A stretch of DNA of 64,000 nt from Hymenobacter sp. YIM 151858-1 (GCF_025979705.1 NZ_CP110136.1:1054001-1118000); one strand, 5' to 3'; positions 1-7,563 are shown, numbered from the stretch's first letter. Notes: a model not told the origin generated them from the sequence alone. A program made the numbers and translations.

Positions 1-69
1 CCGGTAGCGGGCCAGTTCGTCGTACGCCTCGGCCGGCGACAACACAATTTCTACTTCGCGTTTCTGCAT
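1..69 (-). CDS. 5' end of an unidentified gene (possible oxidoreductase)
   Basis: Only the first 23 codons lie in the window. The ATG is read leftward from position 69, and the peptide starts MQKREVEIVLSPAEAYDELA. This opening resembles the N-terminus of Bacteroidota FAD-dependent oxidoreductases, which begin with a short beta strand and then L-P/S-x-x-A-x-x-E. Twenty-three residues are too few to assign function. The next gene is divergent, at 294, with about 220 bp of regulatory sequence between them. Confidence 0.5.
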   Translation of the reverse strand, partial: MQKREVEIVLSPAEAYDELARYR

Positions 70-293
70 GAAAGGCGGCGGAAGGGAGTTAGGCCTTCAG
101 GCCGGTAAGGGTTCAGACAGCAAAAGTACGGCGGGTGTTCCGAATGGCGGCCCTAGGTGCGCGGCATGTTGGGAGGGGTGGGGCCTGAGCAAAGGTATGG
201 CTGGGGCGTACTGCGGCGCCTACTTACTAAACAGTAGGTACCCCCTAGGTCGTTTGTTGCTGAAACCAACCCACAACCCTCGGCAGAACCCCC

Positions 294-926
294 ATGAAAA
301 CCCTTGCCCTCTTCGGCGCCACCGGCAAAACCGGCCGGCAGTTTCTCGACCAGGCCCTGGCCGCCGGCTACCGCATGCGCGCGCTGGTGCGCGACCCTGC
401 CAAGCTGCCTGTGCAGCACCCCAACCTCGAAGTTATCGGCGGCGACGTGCTCAACCCCGACGACGTAGCGCGCACCGTAGCCGGCACCGAGGTGGTGGTG
501 AGCCTGTTCGGCCACGTAAAAGGCTCGCCCGAGTGGCTGCAAACCAACGGCACGCGCCACATTGTGCAGGCCATGCAGCAGCACGGCGTGCGCAAAATCA
601 TCAGCCTTTCGGGCGGCGGCCTGCCCTACGAGCAAGACCGCCCCAAGCTGCCCGATTACCTTATCCGGGGCATCATGAAGCTGGCCGTGCCCAAGGTGCT
701 GAACGACGCCATCCGGCACGCCGAGCTGCTGCAAGCCAGCGGCCTCGACTGGCTGATCGTGCGCGGCCCCCGGCTTACCGACGAGCCCCGCCGCGGGCAG
801 TACCGCGTGGGCTGGGTGGGCGTAAACGCCAGCACCAAAGTAGGCCGCGCCGATCTGGCCGCCTTCATCCTGCAGCAGGTGGAGGACAACGGCTTTGTGC
901 ACAAAATGCCCTTTGTGAGCTACTAA
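294..926 (+). CDS. NAD(P)-binding SDR-like oxidoreductase (NmrA/atypical SDR)
   Basis: A 210-aa protein that opens with a Rossmann fold: MKTLALFGATGKTGRQF carries the GxxGxxG dinucleotide-binding loop of atypical short-chain dehydrogenases (NAD(P)H-binding/NmrA-like families). The DPAKL segment after strand beta2 and the later SLSGGG motif fit that family. The length is normal for the single-domain group. It lacks the classical YxxxK pair, so it may be a sensor or an epimerase-like enzyme, and the substrate is unknown. It converges on the TPR gene across a strong hairpin at 940-970. Host gene. Confidence 0.85.
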   Translation: MKTLALFGATGKTGRQFLDQALAAGYRMRALVRDPAKLPVQHPNLEVIGGDVLNPDDVARTVAGTEVVVSLFGHVKGSPEWLQTNGTRHIVQAMQQHGVRKIISLSGGGLPYEQDRPKLPDYLIRGIMKLAVPKVLNDAIRHAELLQASGLDWLIVRGPRLTDEPRRGQYRVGWVGVNASTKVGRADLAAFILQQVEDNGFVHKMPFVSY

Positions 927-939
927 CGCCCAAAAGCAC

Positions 940-970
940 CCAGGGCCCGGCTGCGGCAGCCGGGCCCTGG
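940..970. terminator. GC-rich hairpin between convergent genes
   Basis: Two almost perfect 15-nt arms (940-954 and 956-970, starting CCAGGGCCCGG) flank one base. They lie between the stops of the convergent genes ending at 926 and 994. There is no long U tract, so this is probably a shared bidirectional terminator, inferred from symmetry and position. Confidence 0.6.
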
Positions 971-993
971 GGCGGGGTAGCGGGGCAAACCAC

Positions 994-1473
994 CTAGGCG
1001 TTGCGCGGGGCTTGCTTTTTGGCTTTGTAGTAGAGCGACAACCGGTCGTAATACTTGTTGGCGCCCTGGTTGCGCGAATCGAGGCGCTGGGCCATCAGGA
1101 AATAGCGGTGGGCACCGGCCGCGTCGCCTTTTTCGCTCAGGCAGGCGCTGAAGCCGTAGTACACGTTGCAGTTCGTCGAGTCGAGCAGCCAGGCCTGGTT
1201 GAAGCGCTTGACGGAAGTGGAGAAGTTGTTGTCGTAGAAGTAGCTCCAGCCCTGCACCACGCAGCTTTCGGAGGCGGCGCGGCGGTCGTTGTTGTACTGG
1301 CGCAAGGCCGAGGCGATAAACTCCTGGTCGAGCTGGCGCAGGGCCTTGCTCTTGACGATGCCGCCGTACCTGGGCAGCGAGTTGATGCCTTCCTTGGCCT
1401 GGCCCATGGCGGGCACGCGCAGCAGCGCAATGCTTAACAGTAGTAACGGATACGCCAGACGCTTCATAGCCAC
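994..1473 (-). CDS. Secreted/periplasmic tetratricopeptide-repeat protein
   Basis: 159 aa. The N-terminus (MAMKRLAYPLLLLSIALL, then VPAMGQA) is a signal peptide with a plausible cleavage after GQA, so export is expected. Residues ~50-145 contain helical pairs of TPR type (for example WSYFYDNNFSTSVKRFNQAW and YYGFSACLSEKGDAAGAHRY). TPRs mediate protein-protein contacts and the partner is unknown. A second ATG two codons downstream (1467) is an equally good start. It lies downstream of the tryptophan dioxygenase gene but is separated from it by a terminator hairpin. Confidence 0.75.
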   Translation of the reverse strand: MAMKRLAYPLLLLSIALLRVPAMGQAKEGINSLPRYGGIVKSKALRQLDQEFIASALRQYNNDRRAASESCVVQGWSYFYDNNFSTSVKRFNQAWLLDSTNCNVYYGFSACLSEKGDAAGAHRYFLMAQRLDSRNQGANKYYDRLSLYYKAKKQAPRNA

Positions 1474-1498
1474 ATAATTAGCAAGTGCTCAAAACAAT

Positions 1499-1537
1499 CG
1501 ACCCAACCCGCCAAATATAACGAGGCGGGTTGGGTCG
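1499..1537 (-). terminator. Intrinsic terminator downstream of the dioxygenase gene
   Basis: A 14-bp perfect stem (arms 1499-1512 and 1524-1537, CGACCCAACCCGCC and its complement) with an 11-nt loop. Read leftward it is followed by ATTGTTTTG, a short U-rich tail. It sits just after the stop of the gene ending at 1546. Confidence 0.75.
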
Positions 1538-1545
1538 TTGGTATT

Positions 1546-2535
1546 TTATTTCGGGCTTTCTGCGCCAATTTCCTCCAGCACCTTCTCCACCCAGCTTTTG
1601 CCCCAGTCCTCAAACTCGTGCTCCGACCACAGCTGGGGGTAAAAAATGCGCTTCTGAAACTTGGGCGGCAGGTACTTGCGCCAGTTGGTGCCGCCCGTGG
1701 CGGGCACCGCGTCGCCGGCTTGCCGCTCCAAGTAGCGCACCGCCGATTTGTAGTGCATCAGCGGCCAGTTGATGTTCACGTTCACGTCGAGCTGCTTGAG
1801 CTGGCGCACCAGGCGCGGGTGGCGGCGGTCTTCTTCGGGCAGGCGCTGCACCACGGCCCACACGTTTCGCTCGCGGAAGCGCTGGGCGTGGGCCGAAAGC
1901 TGCTCGTGGTATTTCTGCTCGAACTGCACGAGCGTGAGCGTTTTGGCGCCGCCTTCTTCGAGCGTGGCGCCCGCCTTCCAGTAAATGCAGCCCATCAGCT
2001 CGTCGTGGGCGGCGGCTTCGCCCAGCAGGCGGCGCTTTTCCTTATCGAGCAGGTTGTTGAGGGCCGTGGAGGCAATTTCAATGTAGCGGTACTGCACCGA
2101 TTGAAAGCCCGAAGCCGGCATCAGCGACATGCGGAACTGCAGGAACTGCTGGCGGTCCATGCCGTCTACCATCACATCAAACGAGTTGATGAGGTTTTCG
2201 AAGTAACGGTTGATGCGGCCCAGGCGCAGCACCAGCTCACCTAGGGTGGGCTGCTGCAGGTCGCCGATTTGCTCGTACTCGCACAGGCAAAGCTTAAAGT
2301 AGAGCTCCGTAATCTGGTGGTAGATAATGAAGATCTGCTCGTCGGGGAAGTTGGTGAGCGGCCGCTGCAGCGAGAGCAGCGTGTCGAGCTCGATGTAGTC
2401 CCAGTAATTGACGTAGTCGGCGTGGTACAAACCCTCGAGGTACGCTGCCAGATCCTGGTTATCGGCGGCGTACTTTTCCTGTAGGCGCCGCAGTTGGGTG
2501 AGTACCGCGGGCGAAAATTCTTCTTCTAAGGGCAT
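1546..2535 (-). CDS. Tryptophan 2,3-dioxygenase family protein
   Basis: About 329 aa from the ATG at 2535 (MPLEEEFSPAVLTQL); an in-frame ATG at 2586 adds 17 proline-rich residues and is less likely. The family signature FIIYHQITELYFKL is present, whose His ligates haem in tryptophan 2,3-dioxygenases, together with the preceding YVNYWDYIELDTLLSLQ and the helical SFDVMVDGMDRQQFLQFR. The enzyme family opens the indole ring of L-tryptophan to N-formylkynurenine in the cytoplasm. The Bacteroidota branch is longer and diverged from classical KynA, so exact substrate use is inferred. Host gene, single-gene unit ending in the 1499-1537 terminator. Confidence 0.85.
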   Translation of the reverse strand: MPLEEEFSPAVLTQLRRLQEKYAADNQDLAAYLEGLYHADYVNYWDYIELDTLLSLQRPLTNFPDEQIFIIYHQITELYFKLCLCEYEQIGDLQQPTLGELVLRLGRINRYFENLINSFDVMVDGMDRQQFLQFRMSLMPASGFQSVQYRYIEIASTALNNLLDKEKRRLLGEAAAHDELMGCIYWKAGATLEEGGAKTLTLVQFEQKYHEQLSAHAQRFRERNVWAVVQRLPEEDRRHPRLVRQLKQLDVNVNINWPLMHYKSAVRYLERQAGDAVPATGGTNWRKYLPPKFQKRIFYPQLWSEHEFEDWGKSWVEKVLEEIGAESPK

Positions 2536-2697
2536 GAAAGCGGGGTGGCGGGGTAAGGAGGTGGGGAAGAGTGGGTGGGTTCGCAAAGAACGAAAAACCC
2601 TACAAATTGGCCACGCCCAAGCAACGTTTGGGTGGGTTGCGGCATCGGATAGTTGCGGCCCCGCAGGCGGCTGCGCCCTAGGTGCTTTGGGCCGGGT

Positions 2698-2726
2698 TGG
2701 TTTTGTGCACCGGGGCAGTACCTTTA
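2698..2726 (+). promoter_or_regulatory. Bacteroidota-type promoter (TTG...TACCTTTA)
   Basis: TTG at 2698-2700 and TACCTTTA at 2719-2726 are separated by 18 bp, matching the Bacteroidota -33/-7 consensus. An ATG follows at 2736, but its reading frame is only 35 codons long. Confidence 0.6.
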
Positions 2727-2735
2727 GCCCGCATT

Positions 2736-2843
2736 ATGGCTGAGAAAAGCAGTATGTCAGTGCGGATACTGGCCGCCAACTACTTGCGGGCATTTTCCGC
2801 GTTTGGAACAACAGCGGGTAAACTTTTTCCTGTTTGTTCTTGA
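2736..2843 (+). pseudogene. 35-codon ORF behind a good promoter, possible truncated gene start
   Basis: ATG at 2736 opens MAEKSSMSVRILAANYLRAF and the frame stops at 2843. The first ~24 residues look like a normal amphipathic N-terminus, after which the frame runs into KLFPVCS and a stop. Promoter and start context are good, while the length is too short for a usual protein. Inference: the 5' remnant of a chromosomal gene interrupted where phage DNA begins. It could instead be a leader peptide or chance. Confidence 0.3.
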
Positions 2844-2859
2844 AACAGTTAAAAACTTC

Positions 2860-2890
2860 TTGCCTCTCAGTTCGTATTTCGCGTACTTTG
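2860..2890 (+). promoter_or_regulatory. Probable promoter of the HTH regulator gene
   Basis: TTG at 2860-2862 and TACTTTG at 2884-2890, 50 bp upstream of the ATG at 2941, in an AT-rich stretch. Spacing of 21 bp is slightly long for the class. Confidence 0.4.
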
Positions 2891-2940
2891 CTTTCACGCT
2901 ACCGTTCCTATCTACCCAACCTTCTCCAACACGTTACCCC

Positions 2941-3738
2941 ATGCCAACCACCCTTACCCCGCCCAACGTGGCCGCCCGCAACCGGCAGCGCCGCATCACC
3001 GACAAGGACGCCAAGAAACTTGAAACCTACGAAATCGACTTCCGCTTCGTGCGCGAAGTCGAACGCCTCGAACGCGAGGGCCGCGTCCGCTCCCGCGTTA
3101 CGCTCGAAAAAGATTTGGGCATGAGCAAGGGCACCATCAGCACCGTGCGCGCCGGCCACCGGGGCGTCGGGGCCGAGCACCTGAAGCGCCTGAAGGAAAA
3201 ATACAACGGGGATTACCACTACATCCTCTTTGGCTTCAAAGACCCGCACGATACCAGCGGCCCGCTGCGCATGGGGCGCCGCCTCGACGTGCATGTGCCC
3301 TACACCCTGCGCTACGCCGCCCCGGCCGCGTGGAAGTGCGGGCCGCGCCCCGAGGAAGATGCTGCTCACTACCCCGACGACCCGCAGAACGAGCTGCACC
3401 CGTGGCGGGTGAGCGGCAAGCCCGAGAAGCCCCAGCCCATCGCCCCCGAGCAGGCCCCGAACTACCCGGCCATCATCGCCGCGTTGCGCTCGTTTGAGCA
3501 GCAGCGGCGGGGCTTAGTGGGTGCGCCCGAGGTGGTGTACTACCTCGCCACCAACGCCAAGCAGATCGAGGGCATTGAGCTGGTGATCGAGGAGCGGGGC
3601 TACGCCAAGGGCCGTGCCTACCGCGCCATCAAGGCCGCGTGGCACGAACTGCTGCGGGTGCTCGGGGAAGAAACGGGTGTCGGGGTCAGCACGGGCCACG
3701 CGCCCACGCCCGACGCCCGCCTCGTGAGCATTGGCTAA
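2941..3738 (+). CDS. Helix-turn-helix regulator (phage/mobile-element type)
   Basis: 265 aa from the ATG at 2941; the frame is open upstream to 2803, but that part is T-rich promoter sequence. Residues ~30-95 form an XRE-like DNA-binding domain: VTLEKDLGMSKGTISTVRAG is a clear helix-turn-helix, followed by LKRLKEKYNGDYHYILFG as in Bacteroidota phage repressors that bind as dimers. The middle is Pro-rich, and residues ~165-250 (ALRSFEQQRRGLVGAPEVVY onward) are helical with no assigned domain. It is the leftmost gene that looks phage-derived and ends in a strong terminator, facing the leftward early operon. It may be the lysogeny or early regulator. Confidence 0.6.
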   Translation: MPTTLTPPNVAARNRQRRITDKDAKKLETYEIDFRFVREVERLEREGRVRSRVTLEKDLGMSKGTISTVRAGHRGVGAEHLKRLKEKYNGDYHYILFGFKDPHDTSGPLRMGRRLDVHVPYTLRYAAPAAWKCGPRPEEDAAHYPDDPQNELHPWRVSGKPEKPQPIAPEQAPNYPAIIAALRSFEQQRRGLVGAPEVVYYLATNAKQIEGIELVIEERGYAKGRAYRAIKAAWHELLRVLGEETGVGVSTGHAPTPDARLVSIG

Positions 3739-3752
3739 GCCAGCAGCATACG

Positions 3753-3784
3753 AGAAAAGCCCGACCGAAAGGCCGGGCTTTTCT
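3753..3784. terminator. Bidirectional intrinsic terminator
   Basis: Arms AGAAAAGCCCG (3753-3763) and CGGGCTTTTCT (3774-3784) make an 11-bp stem with a T-rich end on both strands. It separates the rightward regulator gene from the 3' end of the leftward early operon. Confidence 0.85.
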
Positions 3785-3813
3785 ATTGGTGGAGAGTGGT
3801 AAGCGGGGGTTAG

Positions 3814-4038
3814 TTACAGAATAGAAACCTGATTGGAGTGGTGAGGCCGGATTACCATAGTAGAGTCGTCGCCCGCCTTGGTAATAATAAGCTCGCCATC
3901 GAGGCCAATCTGAATACGGTAAGTAAGCTCGCCATCCGCGCGCTCAATGTGCAACGTGCTAGGCATGTGGTGAACTTGGCGCTTAGGGTGCGCGCGGCTT
4001 CCGGTGGCAATGGTAAAATCGTTGTGCGAGTACTGCAT
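3814..4038 (-). CDS. Small early phage protein, unknown
   Basis: 74 aa, last gene of the leftward early operon. It has a beta-rich middle (HIERADGELTYRIQIGLDGEL) and no recognised motif. An internal ATG gives a 50-aa form starting MPSTLHIERAD. A partial copy of the start-associated repeat (GGTTATCGCTCGG, about 4054-4066) lies upstream but overlaps the end of the preceding gene. Function unknown. Confidence 0.5.
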   Translation of the reverse strand: MQYSHNDFTIATGSRAHPKRQVHHMPSTLHIERADGELTYRIQIGLDGELIITKAGDDSTMVIRPHHSNQVSIL

Positions 4039-4056
4039 AGCGGGTTTAGTAAGCGG

Positions 4057-4344
4057 TTATCGCTCGGTAAGTTTTTGCAGGATGATGTCGAACGGGCTTG
4101 GTTGCGTCGCCTTCCAGGCTTGGTAGCCGTCGGCGGTATTCCACGTCCATTGCTTGCCGTCGTAGTAATGGCAAACCGTTTTGCGCTGCGTGGCCTCGGC
4201 TAAGCCGGCTGGATCAACATGGGCTTGCGTGTTCATGTACTCGCACAATTGCTCATCGCTCATGGCGCGCACCTTGGAAAAGCGGGGCACGGTGATTGGC
4301 CCGATGGGGCTGGGTACAGTGCCCCAATCGTTGTCTTGGTTCAT
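4057..4344 (-). CDS. Small early phage protein, unknown
   Basis: 95 aa, hydrophilic, with a Trp-rich C-terminal half (KQWTWNTADGYQAWKATQ). No family recognised. It is 18 bp from the next gene and 12 bp from the previous one, consistent with one operon. It lacks the start-associated repeat. Confidence 0.55.
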   Translation of the reverse strand: MNQDNDWGTVPSPIGPITVPRFSKVRAMSDEQLCEYMNTQAHVDPAGLAEATQRKTVCHYYDGKQWTWNTADGYQAWKATQPSPFDIILQKLTER

Positions 4345-4356
4345 GGTCGAGCGGGG

Positions 4357-4788
4357 TTAGTATGCGTTTTGAATGCGGTTGGCAGCGGTCAGTAGCTCGT
4401 TGCGGAATAGTCCGCAATTGCACTTTTTACGAGCTAGCACAATTTTACGTAGTTCTCCAAATGGGTAAGCCTGCTGCCGGTCGAGCCGGTTAAACTCGTA
4501 AAAGCGGCTTACCTGCTGCGGGTTTAGTCCGAAGGATACGAGCAGGGCCGGCGTTACCTGCGTAGCGTCGATCTGCGCCTGTTTCTGCTGATGCTCGGCA
4601 ATGGCCTGGCGCACGAGCTGCGCGGCGTGCTGGTGCGTGGCGGCCGTGGCTTGCTGGCCTCGGTAGCGCACGGCAAACAGCGGGGCCTCACCGGGTTTGG
4701 TCAGGCGGGCAACGTGGGCCTTGCCGATGGTGTGCAGGGGGAATACGCGCCAACCTTGGTGGCGGTAAGCGGTGAAGGGAGTAGGCAT
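4357..4788 (-). CDS. Early phage protein, unknown
   Basis: 143 aa. The central helix (HAAQLVRQAIAEHQQKQAQI) is likely coiled, and the C-terminus is basic with a CNCG pair near KKCNCGLFRNELL. The start at 4788 is supported by a start-associated repeat copy at 4794-4816. Unknown function. Confidence 0.6.
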   Translation of the reverse strand: MPTPFTAYRHQGWRVFPLHTIGKAHVARLTKPGEAPLFAVRYRGQQATAATHQHAAQLVRQAIAEHQQKQAQIDATQVTPALLVSFGLNPQQVSRFYEFNRLDRQQAYPFGELRKIVLARKKCNCGLFRNELLTAANRIQNAY

Positions 4789-4836
4789 AAGCGGGTGCGC
4801 GTAACGTGGCGCGGCGAAATTCGGGGGTTAGTAGGG

Positions 4837-5088
4837 TTAAAGGGTTTTGAAAGTACCGTCAGCGGTTTCGCGGTAATGTACGAGCACGCGGCGCCGCTCC
4901 CAATTGTCTACGCGCAAGATGTGGCGGTAATTGGTTTTAATCACATTGCCCCGGTAGGTGCATTTGCGCACTACTATAAGTTTGCGGCCGGCTATTTCAA
5001 CGTAATGCTCTTGCCCGATAGTATCGCCTACTACATTGGCAATGCTTTCGTACGTGGCGTTGGTGGGGTCTAGGGTAATAACGTGCAT
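4837..5088 (-). CDS. Small early phage protein, unknown
   Basis: 83 aa, beta-rich and basic (YVEIAGRKLIVVRKCTYRG, then NWERRRVLVHYRETADGTF), compatible with a small barrel or nucleic-acid-binding fold, but no family is recognised. The start at 5088 is preceded by the best copy of the start-associated repeat (5094-5116). Confidence 0.6.
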   Translation of the reverse strand: MHVITLDPTNATYESIANVVGDTIGQEHYVEIAGRKLIVVRKCTYRGNVIKTNYRHILRVDNWERRRVLVHYRETADGTFKTL

Positions 5089-5142
5089 CAGGTGGTGCCG
5101 GTAACGCTCGGCGGCGAAAAGTGAAAATCGGTTGAAACGGGC

Positions 5143-5379
5143 CTAGTTGGTCGATTTACTTCGGAGTTGCCGAAGAACTTCGTCGTGTTGCTCGGGCGTG
5201 ACGAAATCAGCATCAGTGCCTAGGCAGCGATAATAAGAACGCGTAACGGTGTATTCCTGCCCTTTGTAGGCCAGTACAACCTTCTCGCTTTTTAGTTGCG
5301 CTTTGCAGTCAGCGAACGGGCTGTTAATAAAGCTCGCTGCGTTTGTTGGCGTAGAGGGCTGGGCCTTTTCGGTATTCAT
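5143..5379 (-). CDS. Small early phage protein, faint YgiT-like C-terminus
   Basis: 78 aa. The C-terminal half (VLAYKGQEYTVTRSYYRC, then DFVTPEQHDEVLRQLRSK) weakly recalls the N-terminal region of YgiT/MqsA-type proteins but lacks their CxxC zinc pairs, so no function is claimed. Its start at 5379 lies inside the end of the upstream gene (56-bp overlap), which is unusual in this operon. A later start cannot be excluded. Confidence 0.45.
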   Translation of the reverse strand: MNTEKAQPSTPTNAASFINSPFADCKAQLKSEKVVLAYKGQEYTVTRSYYRCLGTDADFVTPEQHDEVLRQLRSKSTN

Positions 5380-5647
5380 TCGGGTATTTAAGCTGATAAA
5401 ACAAGTTAACTGCTATCCGCCAAGTGGTATACATGCGCGAGCCTAAACCGCCTACAATGTGCGTAAACGGTTTATTCGTCCCGTGTGCCAACATAGCACG
5501 TTTCAAGCTTTCGAGTGTCAGCACTTCGGCGGTTCTTACGCCTTCGCGCGTCGTATAAACAACCCAGTCTTTACGGCCGTAACGGGCTTTCTTTTCGGCT
5601 TCCTGGCCGGCCATCGGGCCGGTTAGTTTGGTTACTGCTTTGCTCAT
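5324..5647 (-). CDS. Early phage protein, unknown
   Basis: 107 aa from the ATG at 5647 (MSKAVTKLTGPMAGQEAEKK); longer in-frame starts run through the repeat sequence upstream. A start-associated repeat at 5653-5675 fixes the start. Contains GRKDWVVYTTREGVRTAEVL and a Gly-rich loop. No recognised family. Confidence 0.6.
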   Translation of the reverse strand: MSKAVTKLTGPMAGQEAEKKARYGRKDWVVYTTREGVRTAEVLTLESLKRAMLAHGTNKPFTHIVGGLGSRMYTTWRIAVNLFYQLKYPNEYRKGPALYANKRSELY

Positions 5648-5702
5648 GGCATGGTGCCCGTAACGCAGGGCGGCGAAAAGGTTGGAAACTGGTAAAACGG
5701 GT

Positions 5703-5822
5703 CTAGTTGCCGCGAATCTTGCGGACGGTTTGGGCAATGCGTTCGAGGCGGCGCTGGTGCTCGGCGCGTACGGTGGCAAGGCAGCGCACGGGCAACGGCG
5801 GGGCGTGAATGGGTGCTTTCAT
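5703..5822 (-). CDS. 39-aa basic peptide
   Basis: MKAPIHAPPLPVRCLATVRA followed by a basic helix rich in Arg. The frame fills the gap between the neighbouring genes, and its stop codon lies in a block (about 5680-5707) that closely resembles the sequence at 5117-5147 around the stop of another gene, supporting a real gene boundary. Function unknown. Confidence 0.45.
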   Translation of the reverse strand: MKAPIHAPPLPVRCLATVRAEHQRRLERIAQTVRKIRGN

Positions 5823-5925
5823 AGCAGTATGCGTGTTTGGTACTCGGGAGCGTGGGGTACAACGCAGCCGGTTAAGGCTGCCGCACTGTGCCTAATGTCT
5901 GTTTAGGCTCGCACAGTCGAGCGGG

Positions 5926-6120
5926 TCAACCGTTAAAATTCCACTTTTTAAATCCTGGCTTTTTAACCTTTGTGGGTTCTCCTTCGCCCCATATCTCGAA
6001 GTTGTAGTGTCCCGCGTTGCGGGTAATGCTGTTAGCTTCGTTTTTGTCGTGTGCATAGGCGGTGCCGATGGCAGCGAACTTGCCCATAATAACAAATGCT
6101 AGGAGCGGAGTATTTTTCAT
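5926..6120 (-). CDS. Small exported phage protein
   Basis: 64 aa from the ATG at 6120; the longer frame to 6156 translates the repeat. It begins MKNTPLLAFVIMGKFAAIGT followed by AYAH, a signal peptide with a likely cleavage after AYA, leaving about 40 residues. A start-associated repeat copy lies at 6128-6150. A small periplasmic or surface role, such as superinfection exclusion, is possible but is only inferred from export. Confidence 0.6.
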   Translation of the reverse strand: MKNTPLLAFVIMGKFAAIGTAYAHDKNEANSITRNAGHYNFEIWGEGEPTKVKKPGFKKWNFNG

Positions 6121-6197
6121 AAACAGCGGTGCTCGGTAACGCTGAGCGGCGTGCAATTTGGTTTGTGATTATTCAGGGATGCGGGAATAGTTGGGGC

Positions 6198-6386
6198 TTA
6201 ATCCAGCCAAGCTCCGCACGTAGTTATGTATAGGTGTTGCGCGTCCTCGTTTAGCCAGTTGCCTAGGCTGTCGAGCACTCCGGCTTGCTTGAGGTCGGCC
6301 AGTACTTGCCGGCGTTGGGGCTCGTCGCGGTTGGTGGCGTTGAGGCGGGCAAGGGTGCGTACTTTGTCGGCGTGTGGGGCTTGCAT
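6198..6386 (-). CDS. Small early phage protein, unknown
   Basis: 62 aa from the ATG at 6386 (MQAPHADKVRTLARLNATNR), 13 bp after the stop of the upstream gene; the ATG at 6419 would overlap it. Mostly helical, ending TTCGAWLD. No family recognised. Confidence 0.5.
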   Translation of the reverse strand: MQAPHADKVRTLARLNATNRDEPQRRQVLADLKQAGVLDSLGNWLNEDAQHLYITTCGAWLD

Positions 6387-6399
6387 GGTGCTGCGTTGG

Positions 6400-6696
6400 T
6401 TAGGCGGTGTAACAATCACAGAACAAGTCAGCGTCGCCGCTCAGGTGCTCAAGTATGCCGTAAGCCGCGCGGAAAGCGTCGCCGTACCAATAGCCTTGCG
6501 CGCTAAGACCTAAGAACGCGAGGAGCTTGCGGGCCAACTTGCGGCCGTTGCGGTCGGTTTCCAGTACGCTGGCTAGGGCCAACGTGCATTGATTGGCGGT
6601 GATGTTGCCGTATTGCTCGGTGCTGAGCTGTTTTTGTAGCCAGTTGGCAAACTCAGCTGCGTCTAATTTCAGGGCGGCGTAAATCGGGGCTTTCAT
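6400..6696 (-). CDS. Early phage protein, unknown
   Basis: 98 aa, helical (FANWLQKQLSTEQYGNITAN, then LARKLLAFLGLSAQGYWYG), ending DLFCDCYTA. A degenerate start-associated repeat lies at 6704-6725. No family recognised. Confidence 0.55.
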   Translation of the reverse strand: MKAPIYAALKLDAAEFANWLQKQLSTEQYGNITANQCTLALASVLETDRNGRKLARKLLAFLGLSAQGYWYGDAFRAAYGILEHLSGDADLFCDCYTA

Positions 6697-6740
6697 GGTT
6701 GGCGGTGCGGCTATCCGGCCGCGCGGGGTTTAGTGGGGTG

Positions 6741-7166
6741 TTAGCCTCTGGGGTGGTATGATCCGGTTTCATGGCAGCCGCAACAAGTGCGCCGCGCTAA
6801 GCAGTGCAATGCTTGGGCGTAGTCGGGTGGTAGTTCGCTGCCCGTTACTTTGTTAGCAATGCCTGCGGATTCTATGACGATTTCTAATTGTCTGCGGGCA
6901 ACCTCGGCCTTATTGCATCGGCTGCGACCCGTGCGGCGGGCGTCCTCGTTCAACGATTCAATAAATTCCAGTACTTGTTCCTTTGTTTGGATAGAGGCCA
7001 ATGCGGAGCGCAGAAAATGCCCGGAATTAAATCTGTTTATGCTGTTCGGTATTAGGTAGCCGTACTGCTCCCAAACAGCCTGTATTTCTTGTTTGCTGCT
7101 TTTGGGGTGCGTGGCGTTCTGTATTTCCTCTTGGAATTTGAACGGCGGGCGGGGTGCGTGTCTCAT
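6741..7166 (-). CDS. Early phage protein with C-terminal Cys cluster
   Basis: 141 aa, largely helical. The C-terminus carries CLARRTCCGCHETGSYH, four Cys and a His within 16 residues, suggesting a metal site. A start-associated repeat at 7172-7194 supports the ATG at 7166. Unknown function. Confidence 0.6.
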   Translation of the reverse strand: MRHAPRPPFKFQEEIQNATHPKSSKQEIQAVWEQYGYLIPNSINRFNSGHFLRSALASIQTKEQVLEFIESLNEDARRTGRSRCNKAEVARRQLEIVIESAGIANKVTGSELPPDYAQALHCLARRTCCGCHETGSYHPRG

Positions 7167-7290
7167 ATCCTGGTGCCGTGTGACGCTCGGCGGCGTGGGT
7201 TGGGGTTGGTTCCTTGCTCTGCGTTTATCGAGGCTTGCAACTCGCTCTAATGAGGCCGCATTAAGGGCCGGCGCTGGGCCGGCTGTCGTG
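7167..7290 (-). repeat. Duplicated intergenic block, copy 1 (hairpin plus start repeat)
   Basis: Read leftward it holds, in order, a start-associated repeat, a GCAGAGCAAGGAACC box and, next to the following gene's stop, a GC hairpin built from two GCCGGC arms. The same order and related sequences recur at 8158-8273. No protein-coding gene is evident. The hairpin may limit transcription or protect a 3' end. Confidence 0.5.
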
Positions 7291-7563
7291 TTAATGTTTT
7301 GCTTGTTTGCGTCGGTTGTACTCGGCCATGTATGCCTCTTGGCGAGATATGCGGGCGTTATATTCCTCGTCTGTTTCTAGGCGCGTCGCATATACTTCTA
7401 TGCGGTATCCGCTTGTATCTTCCGATACACTGAACGGGTTAGCTCCTACAATCGGCTCAAGTTCCTTAAGGGTTAGGCGGGTGCTATCAGTGTATTCGGT
7501 AAACGTCGCCGGAATTACTTCCTTGCTGCGGTTGATCTTGATTGGGTAGGCAAAAGCTGGCAT
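7291..7563 (-). CDS. Early phage protein, unknown
   Basis: 90 aa, 12 bp downstream of the ArdA gene and probably translated with it. It starts MPAFAYPIKINRSKEVIPAT and ends in a charged helix (LETDEEYNARISRQEAYMAE). No family recognised. An ardA-linked anti-defence role is a positional guess only. Confidence 0.55.
   Translation of the reverse strand: MPAFAYPIKINRSKEVIPATFTEYTDSTRLTLKELEPIVGANPFSVSEDTSGYRIEVYATRLETDEEYNARISRQEAYMAEYNRRKQAKH

Noticed and set aside
2803-2940. Upstream extension of the HTH regulator
   Set aside because: Encodes Phe/Leu/Ser-rich peptide from T-rich promoter DNA; the ATG at 2941 is the likely start.
5644-5862. 72-aa leftward ORF
   Set aside because: Pro/Thr/Ser-rich frame that translates the start-associated repeat; the 39-aa frame at 5703-5822 and the gene at 5647 explain the region better.
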